Below, piece by piece: positions 35,772 to 44,074 of a DNA stretch of 64,000 nucleotides (position 1 is its first letter; each line of letters begins with the position of its first letter). The stretch is from Gordonia asplenii (lineage in GTDB: Bacteria; Actinomycetota; Actinomycetes; Mycobacteriales; Mycobacteriaceae), in contig NZ_JABBNB010000004.1 of NCBI RefSeq assembly GCF_012933505.1, positions 1-64,000 of the forward strand. Direction: 5' to 3'. Under the pieces are notes generated by a model. It searched no databases, was not told where the DNA came from, and saw only the letters and a list, made by a program, of their open reading frames with translations. A program made the translations under genes and the position numbers.

Positions 35772-36935
35772 ATGGATCTCTTCGAATACCAGGCGAAGGA
35801 ACTGTTCGCCAAGCATGGGGTACCCACCACACCCGGTCGGGTGACCGATAATGCCGCAGACGCGCGGGCGATCGCCGAAGAAATCGGCAAGCCTGTGATG
35901 ATCAAGGCACAGGTCAAGGTCGGTGGGCGCGGCAAGGCGGGCGGCGTGAAGTTCGCCCCGACCCCTGATGACGCACAGACGAACGCTGAAAACATCCTCG
36001 GCCTCGATATCAAGGGCCACATTGTCAAGAAGCTCCTCGTCGCTGAAGCCAGCGACATCGCGGAGGAGTACTACATCTCGTTCCTGCTCGATCGCGCCAA
36101 CCGCACCTACCTGGCCATGTGCTCGGTGGAAGGCGGCATGGAGATCGAAGAGGTCGCGGCCACCAAGCCCGAGCGCCTCGCAAAGGTCGCCGTCGACGCC
36201 GTGAAGGGTGTCGATCTGGCCACCGCACGCTCGATCGCCGAACAGGGTCACCTGCCCGCGGAGGTGCTCGACGCCGCCGCCGTCACCATCGCGAAGCTCT
36301 GGGAGGTGTTCGTCGGCGAAGACGCGCTGCTGGTCGAGGTCAATCCGCTGGTGCGCACCCCCGACGATCAGATCCTCGCCCTCGACGGCAAGGTCACCCT
36401 CGACGGCAACGCCGACTTCCGCCAGCCCGGCCACGAGGAGTTCGAGGATCGCGATGCGACCGATCCGCTGGAGCTCAAGGCCAAGGAACACGACCTCAAC
36501 TACGTCAAGCTCGACGGTTCGGTCGGCATCATCGGCAACGGCGCGGGCCTGGTCATGTCGACGCTCGACGTCGTCGCCTACGCCGGCGAGAACCACGGCG
36601 GCGTGAAGCCGGCCAACTTCCTCGACATCGGTGGCGGCGCCTCGGCCGAGGTGATGGCCGCGGGACTCGACGTCATCCTCGGCGACGAGCAGGTCAAGAG
36701 CGTGTTCGTGAACGTCTTCGGTGGCATCACCGCATGTGACGCCGTCGCCAACGGCATCGTCGGTGCGCTGGCGAAGCTCGGAGACTCGGCCAACAAGCCG
36801 CTCGTCGTCCGACTCGACGGCAACAAGGTCGACGAGGGTCGCGCGATCCTCAACGACGCCAACCATCCGCTGGTGACGCTGGCGGAGACCATGGACGCCG
36901 GCGCCGACAAGGCCGCCGAGTTGGCGAACAAGTAG
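35772..36935 (+). CDS. sucC: Succinyl-CoA synthetase, beta subunit (ADP-forming)
   Basis: Beta subunit of the tricarboxylic acid cycle enzyme that turns succinyl-CoA into succinate while making ATP. 387 residues, the normal length. The N-terminal ATP-grasp domain is recognisable ([40 protein letters not shown] with metal ligands). The C-terminal half has the CoA-ligase fold with [28 protein letters not shown] and the [17 protein letters not shown] phosphohistidine-contact segment. sucD starts 13 bases after its stop, so the two form an operon, as in Rv0951-Rv0952. Confidence 0.97.
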   Translation: MDLFEYQAKELFAKHGVPTTPGRVTDNAADARAIAEEIGKPVMIKAQVKVGGRGKAGGVKFAPTPDDAQTNAENILGLDIKGHIVKKLLVAEASDIAEEYYISFLLDRANRTYLAMCSVEGGMEIEEVAATKPERLAKVAVDAVKGVDLATARSIAEQGHLPAEVLDAAAVTIAKLWEVFVGEDALLVEVNPLVRTPDDQILALDGKVTLDGNADFRQPGHEEFEDRDATDPLELKAKEHDLNYVKLDGSVGIIGNGAGLVMSTLDVVAYAGENHGGVKPANFLDIGGGASAEVMAAGLDVILGDEQVKSVFVNVFGGITACDAVANGIVGALAKLGDSANKPLVVRLDGNKVDEGRAILNDANHPLVTLAETMDAGADKAAELANK

Positions 36936-36948
36936 GAGCCGCAAGCAC

Positions 36949-37851
36949 ATGTCGATCTTTCTGAACAAAGACAACAAGGTCATCGTCCAGGGCATCACCG
37001 GCGGTGAGGGAACCAAGCACACCGCGCTGATGCTCAAGGCGGGCACCAACGTTGTCGGCGGCGTCAACGCGCGCAAGGCGGGCACCACCGTCAGCCACGT
37101 CGACGCCGACGGCAACACCGTGGAACTGCCGGTGTTCGCATCGGTCGCCGAGGCGATCAAGGAGACCGGGGCCGACACGTCTATCGCGTTCGTGCCGCCG
37201 GCGTTCTCCAAGGACGCCATCATCGAGGCCATCGACGCCGAGATCGGTCTGCTCGTGGTCATCACCGAGGGCATCCCGGTTCAGGATTCCGCGTACGCGT
37301 GGGCCTACAACGTCGAGAAGGGCGAGAAGACCCGCATCATCGGTCCGAACTGCCCCGGCATCATCACCCCGGGTGAGGCTCTCGTCGGCATCACGCCCAA
37401 CAACATCACCGGCAAGGGCCCGATCGGGCTGGTGTCCAAGTCGGGCACGCTGACCTACCAGATGATGTACGAACTGCGCGATCTGGGCTTCTCCACCGCC
37501 ATCGGCATCGGCGGCGACCCGGTCATCGGAACCACCCACATCGACGCCATCGAAGCGTTCGAGAAGGACCCGGACACCAAGCTGATCGTGATGATCGGCG
37601 AGATCGGCGGCGACGCCGAGGAGCGCGCGGCCGACTACATCAAGGCCAACGTCTCCAAGCCGGTCGTCGGCTACGTCGCGGGTTTCACCGCTCCCGAAGG
37701 CAAGACGATGGGTCACGCCGGCGCGATCGTGTCCGGCAGCTCGGGCACCGCGCAGGCCAAGAAGGAAGCTCTCGAAGCCGCGGGCGTCAAGGTCGGCAAG
37801 ACGCCGTCGGAGACCGCCAAGCTGGCTCGCGAGCTGTTCGAGGCGCTGTAG
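36949..37851 (+). CDS. sucD: Succinyl-CoA synthetase, alpha subunit
   Basis: Alpha subunit, binding CoA and carrying the phosphorylated histidine. 300 residues. The N-terminal Rossmann domain ([31 protein letters not shown]) binds CoA, and the C-terminal flavodoxin-like part has [10 protein letters not shown], the SKSGTLTYQ segment and GHAGAIVSG with the active His256. It forms an alpha-beta complex with SucC encoded just upstream. A strong hairpin terminator follows 25 bases after the stop. Confidence 0.97.
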   Translation: MSIFLNKDNKVIVQGITGGEGTKHTALMLKAGTNVVGGVNARKAGTTVSHVDADGNTVELPVFASVAEAIKETGADTSIAFVPPAFSKDAIIEAIDAEIGLLVVITEGIPVQDSAYAWAYNVEKGEKTRIIGPNCPGIITPGEALVGITPNNITGKGPIGLVSKSGTLTYQMMYELRDLGFSTAIGIGGDPVIGTTHIDAIEAFEKDPDTKLIVMIGEIGGDAEERAADYIKANVSKPVVGYVAGFTAPEGKTMGHAGAIVSGSSGTAQAKKEALEAAGVKVGKTPSETAKLARELFEAL

Positions 37852-37876
37852 GTCTGGGCCTTCGTCGCACAACCGG

Positions 37877-37916
37877 AACCCGCGGGTCTGAGTTCGCTCA
37901 ACCCGCGGGTTTTCTG
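37877..37916 (+). terminator. Terminator of sucCD
   Basis: An 11-bp perfect inverted repeat, AACCCGCGGGT at 37877-37887 and ACCCGCGGGTT at 37901-37911, with a 13-base loop, followed by TTTCTG. It is a classic intrinsic terminator 25 bases after sucD. Confidence 0.9.
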
Positions 37917-37939
37917 TTGTGGCATGCGATGATTGACCG

Positions 37940-38407
37940 ATGAGCTCCGACGACGCCGCGTCTACAGTCGGGTCGCTGGTGACGGCGCCGCTGCGAGTCG
38001 CGCAGGCGATTCCGATCGTCGGGTCCGTCGTCGGCGGCGTCCGGCGTCGCGTGTCGTCGACGATCGATGACGTTGTCGCGCAGCTGATCAAGGCCATCGT
38101 CGACGCTCTCGCCGACGAAGTGGACCTCACCCAGTTCGTGATCGACTCGGTCGACATCGAGACGATCGTCGCGCACGTCGATCTCGACCGGATCATCCGG
38201 CAGGTCGACCTGATCGGACTCGCCGACGAGATCATCGACGGCGTCGACCTCAATGCCATCATCCGTGACGCATCGACGTCGGTGACCGCCGACGTGATGA
38301 CCGACGTCCGCAGCGGAGGTGAGCGCGCCGACGACGCGGTCGCGGAATTCGTCGGGCGGATGCTCGGCCGCAACCGCGCGGCCAAGCCGGGCGACGCGGA
38401 TGCCTGA
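37940..38407 (+). CDS. Protein with VD(L/I)xxII-type 9-residue repeats
   Basis: A 155-residue protein. The N-terminus (LRVAQAIPIVGSVVGGVRRR) is amphipathic and could touch the membrane. The middle has four to five units of the pattern VDxxxIVxx (VDIETIVAH, VDLDRIIRQ, VDLIGLADEIIDG, VDLNAIIRD). In other actinomycetes such VDL repeats lie in the same chain as an RDD membrane domain; here the RDD protein is the next gene, overlapping by 8 bp. It is probably a partner of that membrane protein. The molecular function is not known. It is the first gene after the sucCD terminator. Confidence 0.7.
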   Translation: MSSDDAASTVGSLVTAPLRVAQAIPIVGSVVGGVRRRVSSTIDDVVAQLIKAIVDALADEVDLTQFVIDSVDIETIVAHVDLDRIIRQVDLIGLADEIIDGVDLNAIIRDASTSVTADVMTDVRSGGERADDAVAEFVGRMLGRNRAAKPGDADA

Positions 38408-38882
38408 GGCCGTCGACGCCCCGAACCCGCACGGGCACAACGATGTTCATCACGGTACCGATCGTGACTCGGACCGTGCCGCAGGTGTCGTGAGCAGGGG
38501 AGCTGCAGCGGCGATCGACGCCGCGGTGGTGGCGAGCATCATCGGTGCGACCTACCTGGGGCTACTGGCGCTTCGCTTCGCGATCAACCTGAGACCGGAC
38601 TGGTCGTGGCTCTCGGCACTGCTGACCACGACGGCGTTCGTCTCGCTCGCCGTCGTGTATCTCTTTGTGTGCTGGGCCATTTCCGGACGAACCGCAGGCT
38701 GCATGATCATGGGCCTGCGGGTCGTCGGATCGCGCGGGCAGGCCGTGCGGCCGGCGACCGCTCTGCTGCGCGCGCTGCTCTGCGTCTTCTTCGCAATCGG
38801 ATTGGCTTGGTGCGCAATCGATTCCCGGCGCCGATCGGTCGCCGACGTGGTGCTGCGGACTCGAGTGGTGTACTCGCGGTAG
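38400..38882 (+). CDS. RDD family membrane protein
   Basis: A 160-residue membrane protein of the RDD family. After an acidic, His-containing N-terminus (HGHNDVHHGTDRDSDRA) it shows AAAIDAAVVASIIGATYLGLLALRF, then the cytosolic Arg-rich RTAGCMIMGLRVVGS loop, and a final AWCAIDSRRRSVADVVLRTRVV, typical of RDD proteins, with three membrane helices. The ATG at 38400 lies inside the end of the previous gene, an 8-bp overlap that implies translational coupling. RDD proteins have varied or unknown roles, including ion transport. It ends 9 bases before the stop of a gene on the other strand. Confidence 0.85.
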   Translation: MPEAVDAPNPHGHNDVHHGTDRDSDRAAGVVSRGAAAAIDAAVVASIIGATYLGLLALRFAINLRPDWSWLSALLTTTAFVSLAVVYLFVCWAISGRTAGCMIMGLRVVGSRGQAVRPATALLRALLCVFFAIGLAWCAIDSRRRSVADVVLRTRVVYSR

Positions 38883-38891
38883 GGCGCGGAC

Positions 38892-39353
38892 TCAGGCCGC
38901 CTCGACGACGTTCTTGAGCGACGCGAGGCCCTTCTCGAAGTCCTTGCCGAGCAGTCGGTCGAAGAAGCCCAGCGCGCTGCCCACGCGCGAGAACAACGAG
39001 TGCGGACCGGTCATCGCCCAGGTGACTCGCGTGCCCGCACCGGACGAAACCAGTGTGAACACAACGTCATTCGTCGCTTTCATCGGACGGGAGAACACCA
39101 GCCGCACATCGACCCGCTCAGCGGCGTCGGCGGTGATCTCCATCGAACCGGCACCCGCCTTGCGGTTGCCGGTCCACGCGTAACGCGCGCCGACGCCGCG
39201 GTCGGCGCCCGAATACTCACGCTTGAGGTCGGCGTCGACACCCTCCCACGGCGACCAATGCACCCACTGCCGGAAGTCGTTCAGATACGGGTGGATCTGG
39301 GCGGGCTGGGCGGCGATCTCGGTGGATCGGGTGATGGTGTACGTCGGGCTCAT
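38892..39353 (-). CDS. SRPBCC (polyketide cyclase/START-like) family protein 1
   Basis: A 153-residue soluble protein of the SRPBCC superfamily, with a hydrophobic cavity for small lipophilic ligands. It shows TITRSTEIAAQPAQIHPYLND, the W...W...WEG pattern, YAWTGNRKAGAGSMEIT, and WAMTGPHSLFSRVG near the end. It is a paralogue of the gene just upstream and starts 10 bases after it with GAGGGG as ribosome site, so both are expressed together. The ligand is unknown; such pairs are common in actinomycetes. Confidence 0.85.
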   Translation of the reverse strand: MSPTYTITRSTEIAAQPAQIHPYLNDFRQWVHWSPWEGVDADLKREYSGADRGVGARYAWTGNRKAGAGSMEITADAAERVDVRLVFSRPMKATNDVVFTLVSSGAGTRVTWAMTGPHSLFSRVGSALGFFDRLLGKDFEKGLASLKNVVEAA

Positions 39354-39363
39354 TTCGGTCCCC

Positions 39364-39831
39364 TCAGGCGCCGGCTTCGACGACGGCCTTGAGTTGCGCG
39401 AGGCCGCGGTCGAGTTCCTGCTTGCCGAATTTGTTGAGCATGCCGGTCGCCTTGGCGGCGCGGGTCATGAGAGTGTGTTTGCCTTCCAGCGACCAGCGCA
39501 CCTCGGTGTCGGCGCCCTGATCGACGAGGACGAAACCGATCTCGATGGTGATGTCGTTGGGGGTCAAGAAGTCGATGCGGACCTGTCCGCTGCTGGGTTC
39601 GGCCGCGGCGAGCATGGCCATCTTGCCGGACGCGCCGTTCGCGGGGACCAGCCAGCTGAACTCGGCGCCCTGCCCGCTCGGAGATCCCGTGTACTCGCGG
39701 TTCATCTCGAGCTCCGGGCTGTCGAAGGGACTCCACTTGATCCACTGGTGAAAGTCGGCGAGATAGGGGTAGATCGCCGCCGGAGTGGCGTTTACGGTGA
39801 TGCTGCGATCAATGGTGTAGGTCGAGGCCAA
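39364..39831 (-). CDS. SRPBCC (polyketide cyclase/START-like) family protein 2
   Basis: A 155-residue SRPBCC protein, paralogue of the downstream gene: TIDRSITVNATPAAIYPYLAD, FHQWIKWSPFDSPELEMNRE, FSWLVPANGASGKMAMLAAAE and VRWSLEGKHTLMTRAAKATG align along the whole chain. It leads the two-gene minus-strand operon, and its start at 39831 faces the NUDIX gene at 39901, so the 69-bp gap holds divergent promoters. No catalytic residue can be assigned from sequence. Confidence 0.85.
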   Translation of the reverse strand: MASTYTIDRSITVNATPAAIYPYLADFHQWIKWSPFDSPELEMNREYTGSPSGQGAEFSWLVPANGASGKMAMLAAAEPSSGQVRIDFLTPNDITIEIGFVLVDQGADTEVRWSLEGKHTLMTRAAKATGMLNKFGKQELDRGLAQLKAVVEAGA

Positions 39832-39900
39832 CCCGGGCTCCTAAAGTCGAACGGTGAACGGCGACCAGCCTACCCAACGCCGGGGCTACGGTTGACTTCC

Positions 39901-40365
39901 ATGACGGCGCATCACTCGAACGGCCGACAGGTTCGACGCCGGGTGGGCGTCGGAGCGGTCATCACCGACGAACACCGACGACTCCTGCTGGTCCTGCGAC
40001 GAAACGAGCCGCAGGCGGGCACGTGGTCGATCCCCGGTGGGAAAGTCGAAGCGGGAGAAACGCTCTGCGCTGCTGTGGAGCGAGAAGTGTTGGAGGAGAC
40101 CGGCTTACGGGTCACCTGCGGCGATGAGCTGTGGGTCGTCGACCTGCCGGACGGGGTCGGCGGCGTCTACGAGGTCCATGATTTCGCTGCGACGACGCCG
40201 CTACCCGCCGCACGACCACGCGCCGCCGACGACGCCGCCGATGCCCGGTGGTTCACGGCGTCGGAGCTGGAATCGTTGACGTTGACCGACGGCCTGCTGA
40301 CCTTCCTGCGGCGCGCCGGTGTCCTGCCCGCCGACGGCGTCGGGCCGTCGGGCGGCGTCGGATAA
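39901..40365 (+). CDS. NUDIX hydrolase
   Basis: A 154-residue NUDIX hydrolase, expected to cleave a nucleoside diphosphate linked to another moiety; the substrate is unknown. It has a complete Nudix box at about residues 46-68 that fits G-x5-E-x7-R-E-U-x-E-E-x-G-U: GGKVEAGE, then REVLEETGL, with all metal-binding glutamates present. The N-terminus is short and basic and the C-terminus Pro/Gly-rich. The ATG at 39901 fits the domain start; an open frame upstream to 39223 runs through the opposite genes and is not coding. Confidence 0.9.
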   Translation: MTAHHSNGRQVRRRVGVGAVITDEHRRLLLVLRRNEPQAGTWSIPGGKVEAGETLCAAVEREVLEETGLRVTCGDELWVVDLPDGVGGVYEVHDFAATTPLPAARPRAADDAADARWFTASELESLTLTDGLLTFLRRAGVLPADGVGPSGGVG

Positions 40366-40403
40366 ACTCGTTCGCTGAGTCACTCTGGCGGATGGGGAAG
40401 AAG

Positions 40404-40832
40404 ATGCGTAGGCGTGTGTTGATTGCGGTGTTGGCCGCGACCACGGTGATGTTGGCGGCCTGTGGAACCGACACCGACACGCCGGCGGCCACATCGAGCG
40501 CAGACACCGCGCAGAGTGCGGATTCCGCGGCCGCGGCGTCGGATCCGCTGGTCGGGCAGTGGATCGGCACTTGGTCGTCGAACGGCGAGAATCGTCAGGC
40601 CATCCTCAACGTCGGCAAGGCCAATCCGCTGCGCGCGACCATCGACATCCCCGGCCGTTGCGGCGCCGATTGGGTGGAGTCGTCTCGCACGGGCGACAAG
40701 ATCAGCGTCGACGCGACCGTGACCTACGGCGCGTGCTCGGACAATCGCTGGTCAGTGGTACTCGGAAACACCCAGATCACCGCGACCGACCCGGACAACG
40801 GTTCCAACACGCTGCGTTTCACCAAGCACTGA
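40404..40832 (+). CDS. Small lipoprotein
   Basis: A 142-residue predicted lipoprotein: signal MRRRVLIAVLAATTVMLAAC with lipobox LAAC (Cys20), a Thr/Ala/Asp/Ser-rich linker, and a small beta-rich domain (DPLVGQWIGTWSSNGENRQ, GRCGADWVESSRTGDKISV, VTYGACSDNRWSVVLGNTQ) with two Cys. The ATG at 40404 has GGGGA at 40394-40398; the ATG at 40392 would add four residues. The fold could be lipocalin-like, which I infer from the W-x-G-T-W pattern. Function unknown. Confidence 0.75.
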   Translation: MRRRVLIAVLAATTVMLAACGTDTDTPAATSSADTAQSADSAAAASDPLVGQWIGTWSSNGENRQAILNVGKANPLRATIDIPGRCGADWVESSRTGDKISVDATVTYGACSDNRWSVVLGNTQITATDPDNGSNTLRFTKH

Positions 40833-40873
40833 GGCGCTGCGTGGTAGTCCGCCGAGTAGAGTCGGAACGCACT

Positions 40874-41509
40874 ATGGATTCTTCGACGACGGGCGCTGCG
40901 ACCACCCGCAGTCAGGCGAAGGCGGCCCGCCGTGCGGAACTGCTCACCGCCGCCGCCGCTCAGATGGCGCAGCGCGGTTTCGCGGCGGTGCGGTTGGAAG
41001 ACATCGGCGCGCAGGCCGGCATCAGCGGCCCGGCGATGTACCGGCATTTCTCGTCGAAGACCGACGTCCTCGACACATTGCTGCTGGACATCAGTGAGCG
41101 CCTCTTCTCCGGGGGAAACGCCGTCTGCGATCGCGGATTGCCACCGTATTCGACGCTGATCGAGCTGGTCGGATTTCACATCGATGTTCTGGTGACGAAA
41201 CCCGACGTCATCGTCGTTCAGGACCGCGACCTGTCGTCGTTGACGCCGGAGGCCAACCACCAGGTCCGCCTGCTGCAACGACGCTACGTCGAACGGTGGG
41301 TCGACGTCGTCGAAGACTGTGCGGCACAAGGACTTCTGCCCACCATGGCGCGTGCCGAGGCGCGCGTGCGAGTGCACGCCGTGTTCGGCTTGCTCAATTC
41401 GTCGCCGCGGCTGCCCGCGATGGATTCCGACAGGTTGCGTCCGCTGTTGACGGCGATGGCGCTAGCGGCGCTGGGAGCGCAGATCGGCGATGGTCAATCG
41501 ACCGATTGA
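40874..41509 (+). CDS. TetR family transcriptional regulator
   Basis: A 211-residue TetR regulator. The N-terminal helix-turn-helix is clear: RAELLTAAAAQMAQRGFAAV, LEDIGAQAGISGPAMYRHFS and KTDVLDTLLLDISERL. The C-terminal ligand domain begins near residue 85 and has few recognisable features. The N-terminal linker (TRSQAKAARRAELL) is like that of regulators of acyl-CoA or fatty acid genes in actinomycetes, but the effector is unknown. Neighbours are a lipoprotein and a membrane protein; no palindrome matching the two operator types seen elsewhere in the window lies immediately upstream. Confidence 0.9.
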   Translation: MDSSTTGAATTRSQAKAARRAELLTAAAAQMAQRGFAAVRLEDIGAQAGISGPAMYRHFSSKTDVLDTLLLDISERLFSGGNAVCDRGLPPYSTLIELVGFHIDVLVTKPDVIVVQDRDLSSLTPEANHQVRLLQRRYVERWVDVVEDCAAQGLLPTMARAEARVRVHAVFGLLNSSPRLPAMDSDRLRPLLTAMALAALGAQIGDGQSTD

Positions 41510-41551
41510 CTTGGCCACCACGAGGTTGATTGCGGTGATTGAATATCAGGC

Positions 41552-42283
41552 ATGACCTCTTCGCCTGAGTCGAATCCCACCGAAGCAACGCAGTCGATCC
41601 CGACGCGTCCGCCGACGTCGGGCACTTTCGCTGCGCCACCGGGCCCGCCCGGGCCCGCGTACGACGGCCCGCCGCCGGCGTGGGGACCGGGCAGTGCGAC
41701 GCCGGGACCGCAGCCCGGGGAACCGCCGACGTTCGGCGGACCGCCCCGGCACGGCGGACCACAGCCGGGGCCGCCGCCGCAGGGCCCTCCGCCCGGCTGG
41801 GGGCCGGTCGGCTATCCGCCGCCGCAGCCGAGTTTCCTGGCTCGTGCCGGGCTGGGGAACGTCTTGGCGGCGTCGTCGATCTTCTTCGGTGTGGTCACCT
41901 ATTTCATGGGCACGGTGAGTTGGCTCGTCATTCCCGAAACGGTCGACCGGCAGGTGCAGAACTGGGCCGATCAGCAAGGCGATCGGATCGGCATCCCGGC
42001 GTTCCTGTCTTACGAGATGGTGCTCAACCCGGGCTGGTTCTTCCTCCTACTGGGCACGGTCGCGGTGGCGACCGGTATCGTGCTGCTGCCGCGCTGGCGA
42101 AACTTGTTGCCGTTCTTGGCATTCGGTGCGACGGCCGGATGGTTGGGCCTGCTCGCCGGAGTGATGGTGCTGCCGACGTTCATCGAGGTCGGGGTGGGAG
42201 CGATTCTCGCGCTGATCGCCGGATTCGTTCAGGTGGCCCTGCTGATCGCCGCGACGGTGGTGAGCGGTCGGAGCGTCGACTAA
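41552..42283 (+). CDS. Pro/Gly-rich membrane protein with four predicted helices
   Basis: A 243-residue protein. The first 85 residues are disordered and dominated by Pro and Gly (GPPGPAYDGPPPAWGPG). Four hydrophobic segments follow: NVLAASSIFFGVVTYFMG, a long one around NPGWFFLLLGTVAVATGIVL, LLPFLAFGATAGWLGLLAGV and VGAILALIAGFVQVALLIA. This layout is like that of DUF5336-type proteins such as the one at 59.4 kb, but sequence similarity is too low to say so. The gene converges on map across a repeat-filled gap. Function unknown. Confidence 0.75.
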   Translation: MTSSPESNPTEATQSIPTRPPTSGTFAAPPGPPGPAYDGPPPAWGPGSATPGPQPGEPPTFGGPPRHGGPQPGPPPQGPPPGWGPVGYPPPQPSFLARAGLGNVLAASSIFFGVVTYFMGTVSWLVIPETVDRQVQNWADQQGDRIGIPAFLSYEMVLNPGWFFLLLGTVAVATGIVLLPRWRNLLPFLAFGATAGWLGLLAGVMVLPTFIEVGVGAILALIAGFVQVALLIAATVVSGRSVD

Positions 42284-42376
42284 GACTGCGGGTTACACCC
42301 GGCAAGTGACGCGTGTGCAACCTACGGGTGCACACGCCTCGATGTTCGATTCCATCGCAGTTCGACACGTGCTCTT

Positions 42377-42562
42377 CCATCAAATGCATTGTGGTACAGG
42401 GGTTTCGACACGCTCGTCACTTCGACTCGGCTAGCGCCTCGCTCAGTACGGCGCGCTTGCGCTCCTCGCGGCTCAACCAGCAGATGCAGTGCCCGGACCG
42501 GTGAAACCAGGTTGAGCCGGGTCAGAGCGTTAGCGAAGGCCTGTGTCGAAACCACGATGACA
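42377..42562. repeat. Palindromic repeat, second copy, overlapping the end of map
   Basis: Bases 42377-42417 are a perfect inverted copy of 27173-27213 (41 bp). Then come GCTCAACCAGC (about 42472) and GGTTGAGCC (about 42510) in inverted order, and GTGTCGAAACCACGATGACAC at 42543 onward, which matches the centre of the block at 27.2 kb. The element reaches into the 3' end of map and encodes its last ten or so residues. It sits between converging genes like the block at 27 kb. Bases 42284-42376 before it hold nothing I recognise. Confidence 0.8.
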
Positions 42563-43318
42563 CGTCAGCACCCGTGGTCCCTGCTCGGTGATCGCGATCG
42601 TGTGTTCGCTGTGGGCGGCGCGCGAACCGTCGGCCGAGCGCAGCGTCCACCCGTCGGGGTCGTAGCGGATGCGGTCGGTGGTGGCACAGAACCACGGTTC
42701 CAATGCGAGGGTCAGGCCGGGGGTGAGCGCCATCCCGCGCCCACGCTTGCCGGAGTTCGACACGTGCGGATCCTCGTGCATCGTCCGACCGAGGCCGTGG
42801 CCGCCGAAATCGCCGTTCACCCGGTAGCCGAACTTCTTCGCGACCGCCCCGATCGCATGCGAGATATCGCCGAGGTGTCCGCCGGGCGCGGCTGCGGCGA
42901 TCCCGGCGTCGAGCGCCTCCTCGGTGGCCCGGATCAATCGGAGATCGGCCGGTGCGGGTGTGCCGACGATGATGCTGCGCGCCGAATCGGCGACCCACCC
43001 GTCGATCGACACCGCGATGTCCATCGTCAGCAGGTCGCCGTCGGCGAGCACGTAGTCATGCGGAAGTCCGTGCAGCGCAGCGTCGTTCACCGACAGGCAG
43101 ATGACATTCGCGAACGGTCCGCGGCCGAACGACGGTGCATAGTCGACGTAGCAGGACACCGCACCGCGCTGCGCGATGAGGTCGCGGGCACGCTGTTCGA
43201 GGTCGAGGAGGTTCACGCCGACAGCCGCACGCCCGGACAGGTCGTCGAGCAGCGTGGCGATGAATGAGCCGGTGACGGCCATCGAATCGATCTCGGCCGC
43301 CGTCTTCAACTCGACCAT
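42530..43318 (-). CDS. map: Methionine aminopeptidase, type I
   Basis: Removes the initiator methionine from new proteins. 262 residues, with all five metal ligands in place: Asp in LTMDIAV, Asp in WVADSAR, His in GHGLGRTMHEDPH, Glu in LALEPWF and Glu in HSEHTIAIT; the other His (LHGLPHDYV) is also there. It has no N-terminal zinc-finger extension. The ATG at 43318 overlaps the stop of the TetR gene upstream by one base (TGATG), so the two are coupled. One oddity: the last residues (CHRGFDTGLR) are encoded by the palindromic repeat that fills the gap downstream, so the tail is unlike other Map proteins. Confidence 0.93.
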   Translation of the reverse strand: MVELKTAAEIDSMAVTGSFIATLLDDLSGRAAVGVNLLDLEQRARDLIAQRGAVSCYVDYAPSFGRGPFANVICLSVNDAALHGLPHDYVLADGDLLTMDIAVSIDGWVADSARSIIVGTPAPADLRLIRATEEALDAGIAAAAPGGHLGDISHAIGAVAKKFGYRVNGDFGGHGLGRTMHEDPHVSNSGKRGRGMALTPGLTLALEPWFCATTDRIRYDPDGWTLRSADGSRAAHSEHTIAITEQGPRVLTCHRGFDTGLR

Positions 43319-43974
43319 CAGTGCGTCTTCCGTTCGTGGATCTCGAGTAGTTGTTCGTGAGTGAGTGCGGGCACAGTCAGCGGTACGCGCGGGCCGTCGC
43401 CGCGCAGACTGTCGAGCAGCAGTTCGACGTAGCGTCGCCACGCGCCATCGATGCCCTGTGTCGCATCGCCGATCGCGGAGAGCATGCAGATCACTCCGAA
43501 GAGGTCGGTGAGTTCGATTTCGGGTCGAATCGCGTTGGCGGCCTTGGCCTTTTCGACGATGCCGGTGACGAGTGCCTCGATGTCGGACTTCGCCGCCTGC
43601 ACGGCCGGGGCGCTGTGGTCGATCGAGGTGAGCAGTGCCGCGGTGCCGCGGTCGGCGGCCATGTGCTCGCCGATGGTCATCAGCACCATCACGACGCTGT
43701 CCCACGGGTCGGCATCGACGGCGACCGAACGGATGCGCGCGGCGACCTTCTGCAGGTGGTCGGCGAACACGCCCTCGATCAGCTCTTCCCGGTTGGCGAA
43801 TCGGCGATACACCGTGCCTACGCCGACGCCCGCGTGGGCGGCGACATCGTCGAGTGTCACCTCCAGGCCACGTTGCGCGAAGAGTTCGCGCGCCGCGTCG
43901 ATGATGAGCGCTCGATTGCGTGCGGCGTCGGCGCGCAGTGGGCGCGTCGTCGACGCCGAAGTGGTTGTGGTCAT
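43318..43974 (-). CDS. TetR family regulator of the adjacent MFS exporter
   Basis: A 218-residue TetR repressor. The helix-turn-helix is plain: ALIIDAARELFAQRGLEV, LDDVAAHAGVGVGTVYRRF and ANREELIEGVFADHL. The ATG at 43974 (MTTTTSASTTRPLRADAARN) is preferred; an upstream start at 44064 would cross the operators. It is divergent from an MFS exporter gene at 44075, with two related palindromes between them, so it most likely represses that exporter and itself and is released by an exported compound. It is coupled to map downstream by a TGATG overlap, which makes map expression partly dependent on this regulator. Confidence 0.92.
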   Translation of the reverse strand: MTTTTSASTTRPLRADAARNRALIIDAARELFAQRGLEVTLDDVAAHAGVGVGTVYRRFANREELIEGVFADHLQKVAARIRSVAVDADPWDSVVMVLMTIGEHMAADRGTAALLTSIDHSAPAVQAAKSDIEALVTGIVEKAKAANAIRPEIELTDLFGVICMLSAIGDATQGIDGAWRRYVELLLDSLRGDGPRVPLTVPALTHEQLLEIHERKTH

Positions 43975-43988
43975 CTTCACATCATAAC

Positions 43989-44057
43989 AAGTGGAGGAAA
44001 TATCTCCGCTTTGTGCTAGCGTTAGTCCGGTAAGCGGAGGAGATGCCTCCGAATTCA
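43989..44057. promoter_or_regulatory. Two palindromic operator-like sites between the TetR and MFS genes
   Basis: Site 1 (43989-44011): AAGTGGAG, seven bases, CTCCGCTT. Site 2 (about 44032-44055): AAGCGGAG, seven bases, CTCCGAAT. Both have the same architecture, GGAG-N7-CTCC with AAG outside, centred 43 bp apart, so they lie on the same DNA face four turns apart. Both lie between the TetR and MFS starts. They are the likely binding sites of the TetR protein. Site 2 lies close to the MFS ribosome site (ACGGAGAA). Confidence 0.75.
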
Positions 44058-44074
44058 ACTTCACGGAGAATCAC

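Noticed and set aside
35730..38385. Two long minus-strand frames opposite sucC and sucD
   Set aside because: Low-complexity translations over two complete housekeeping genes; no start signals.
39223..39900. N-terminal extension of the NUDIX gene
   Set aside because: It runs through the two SRPBCC genes in antisense and has no family match; the domain starts shortly after the ATG at 39901.
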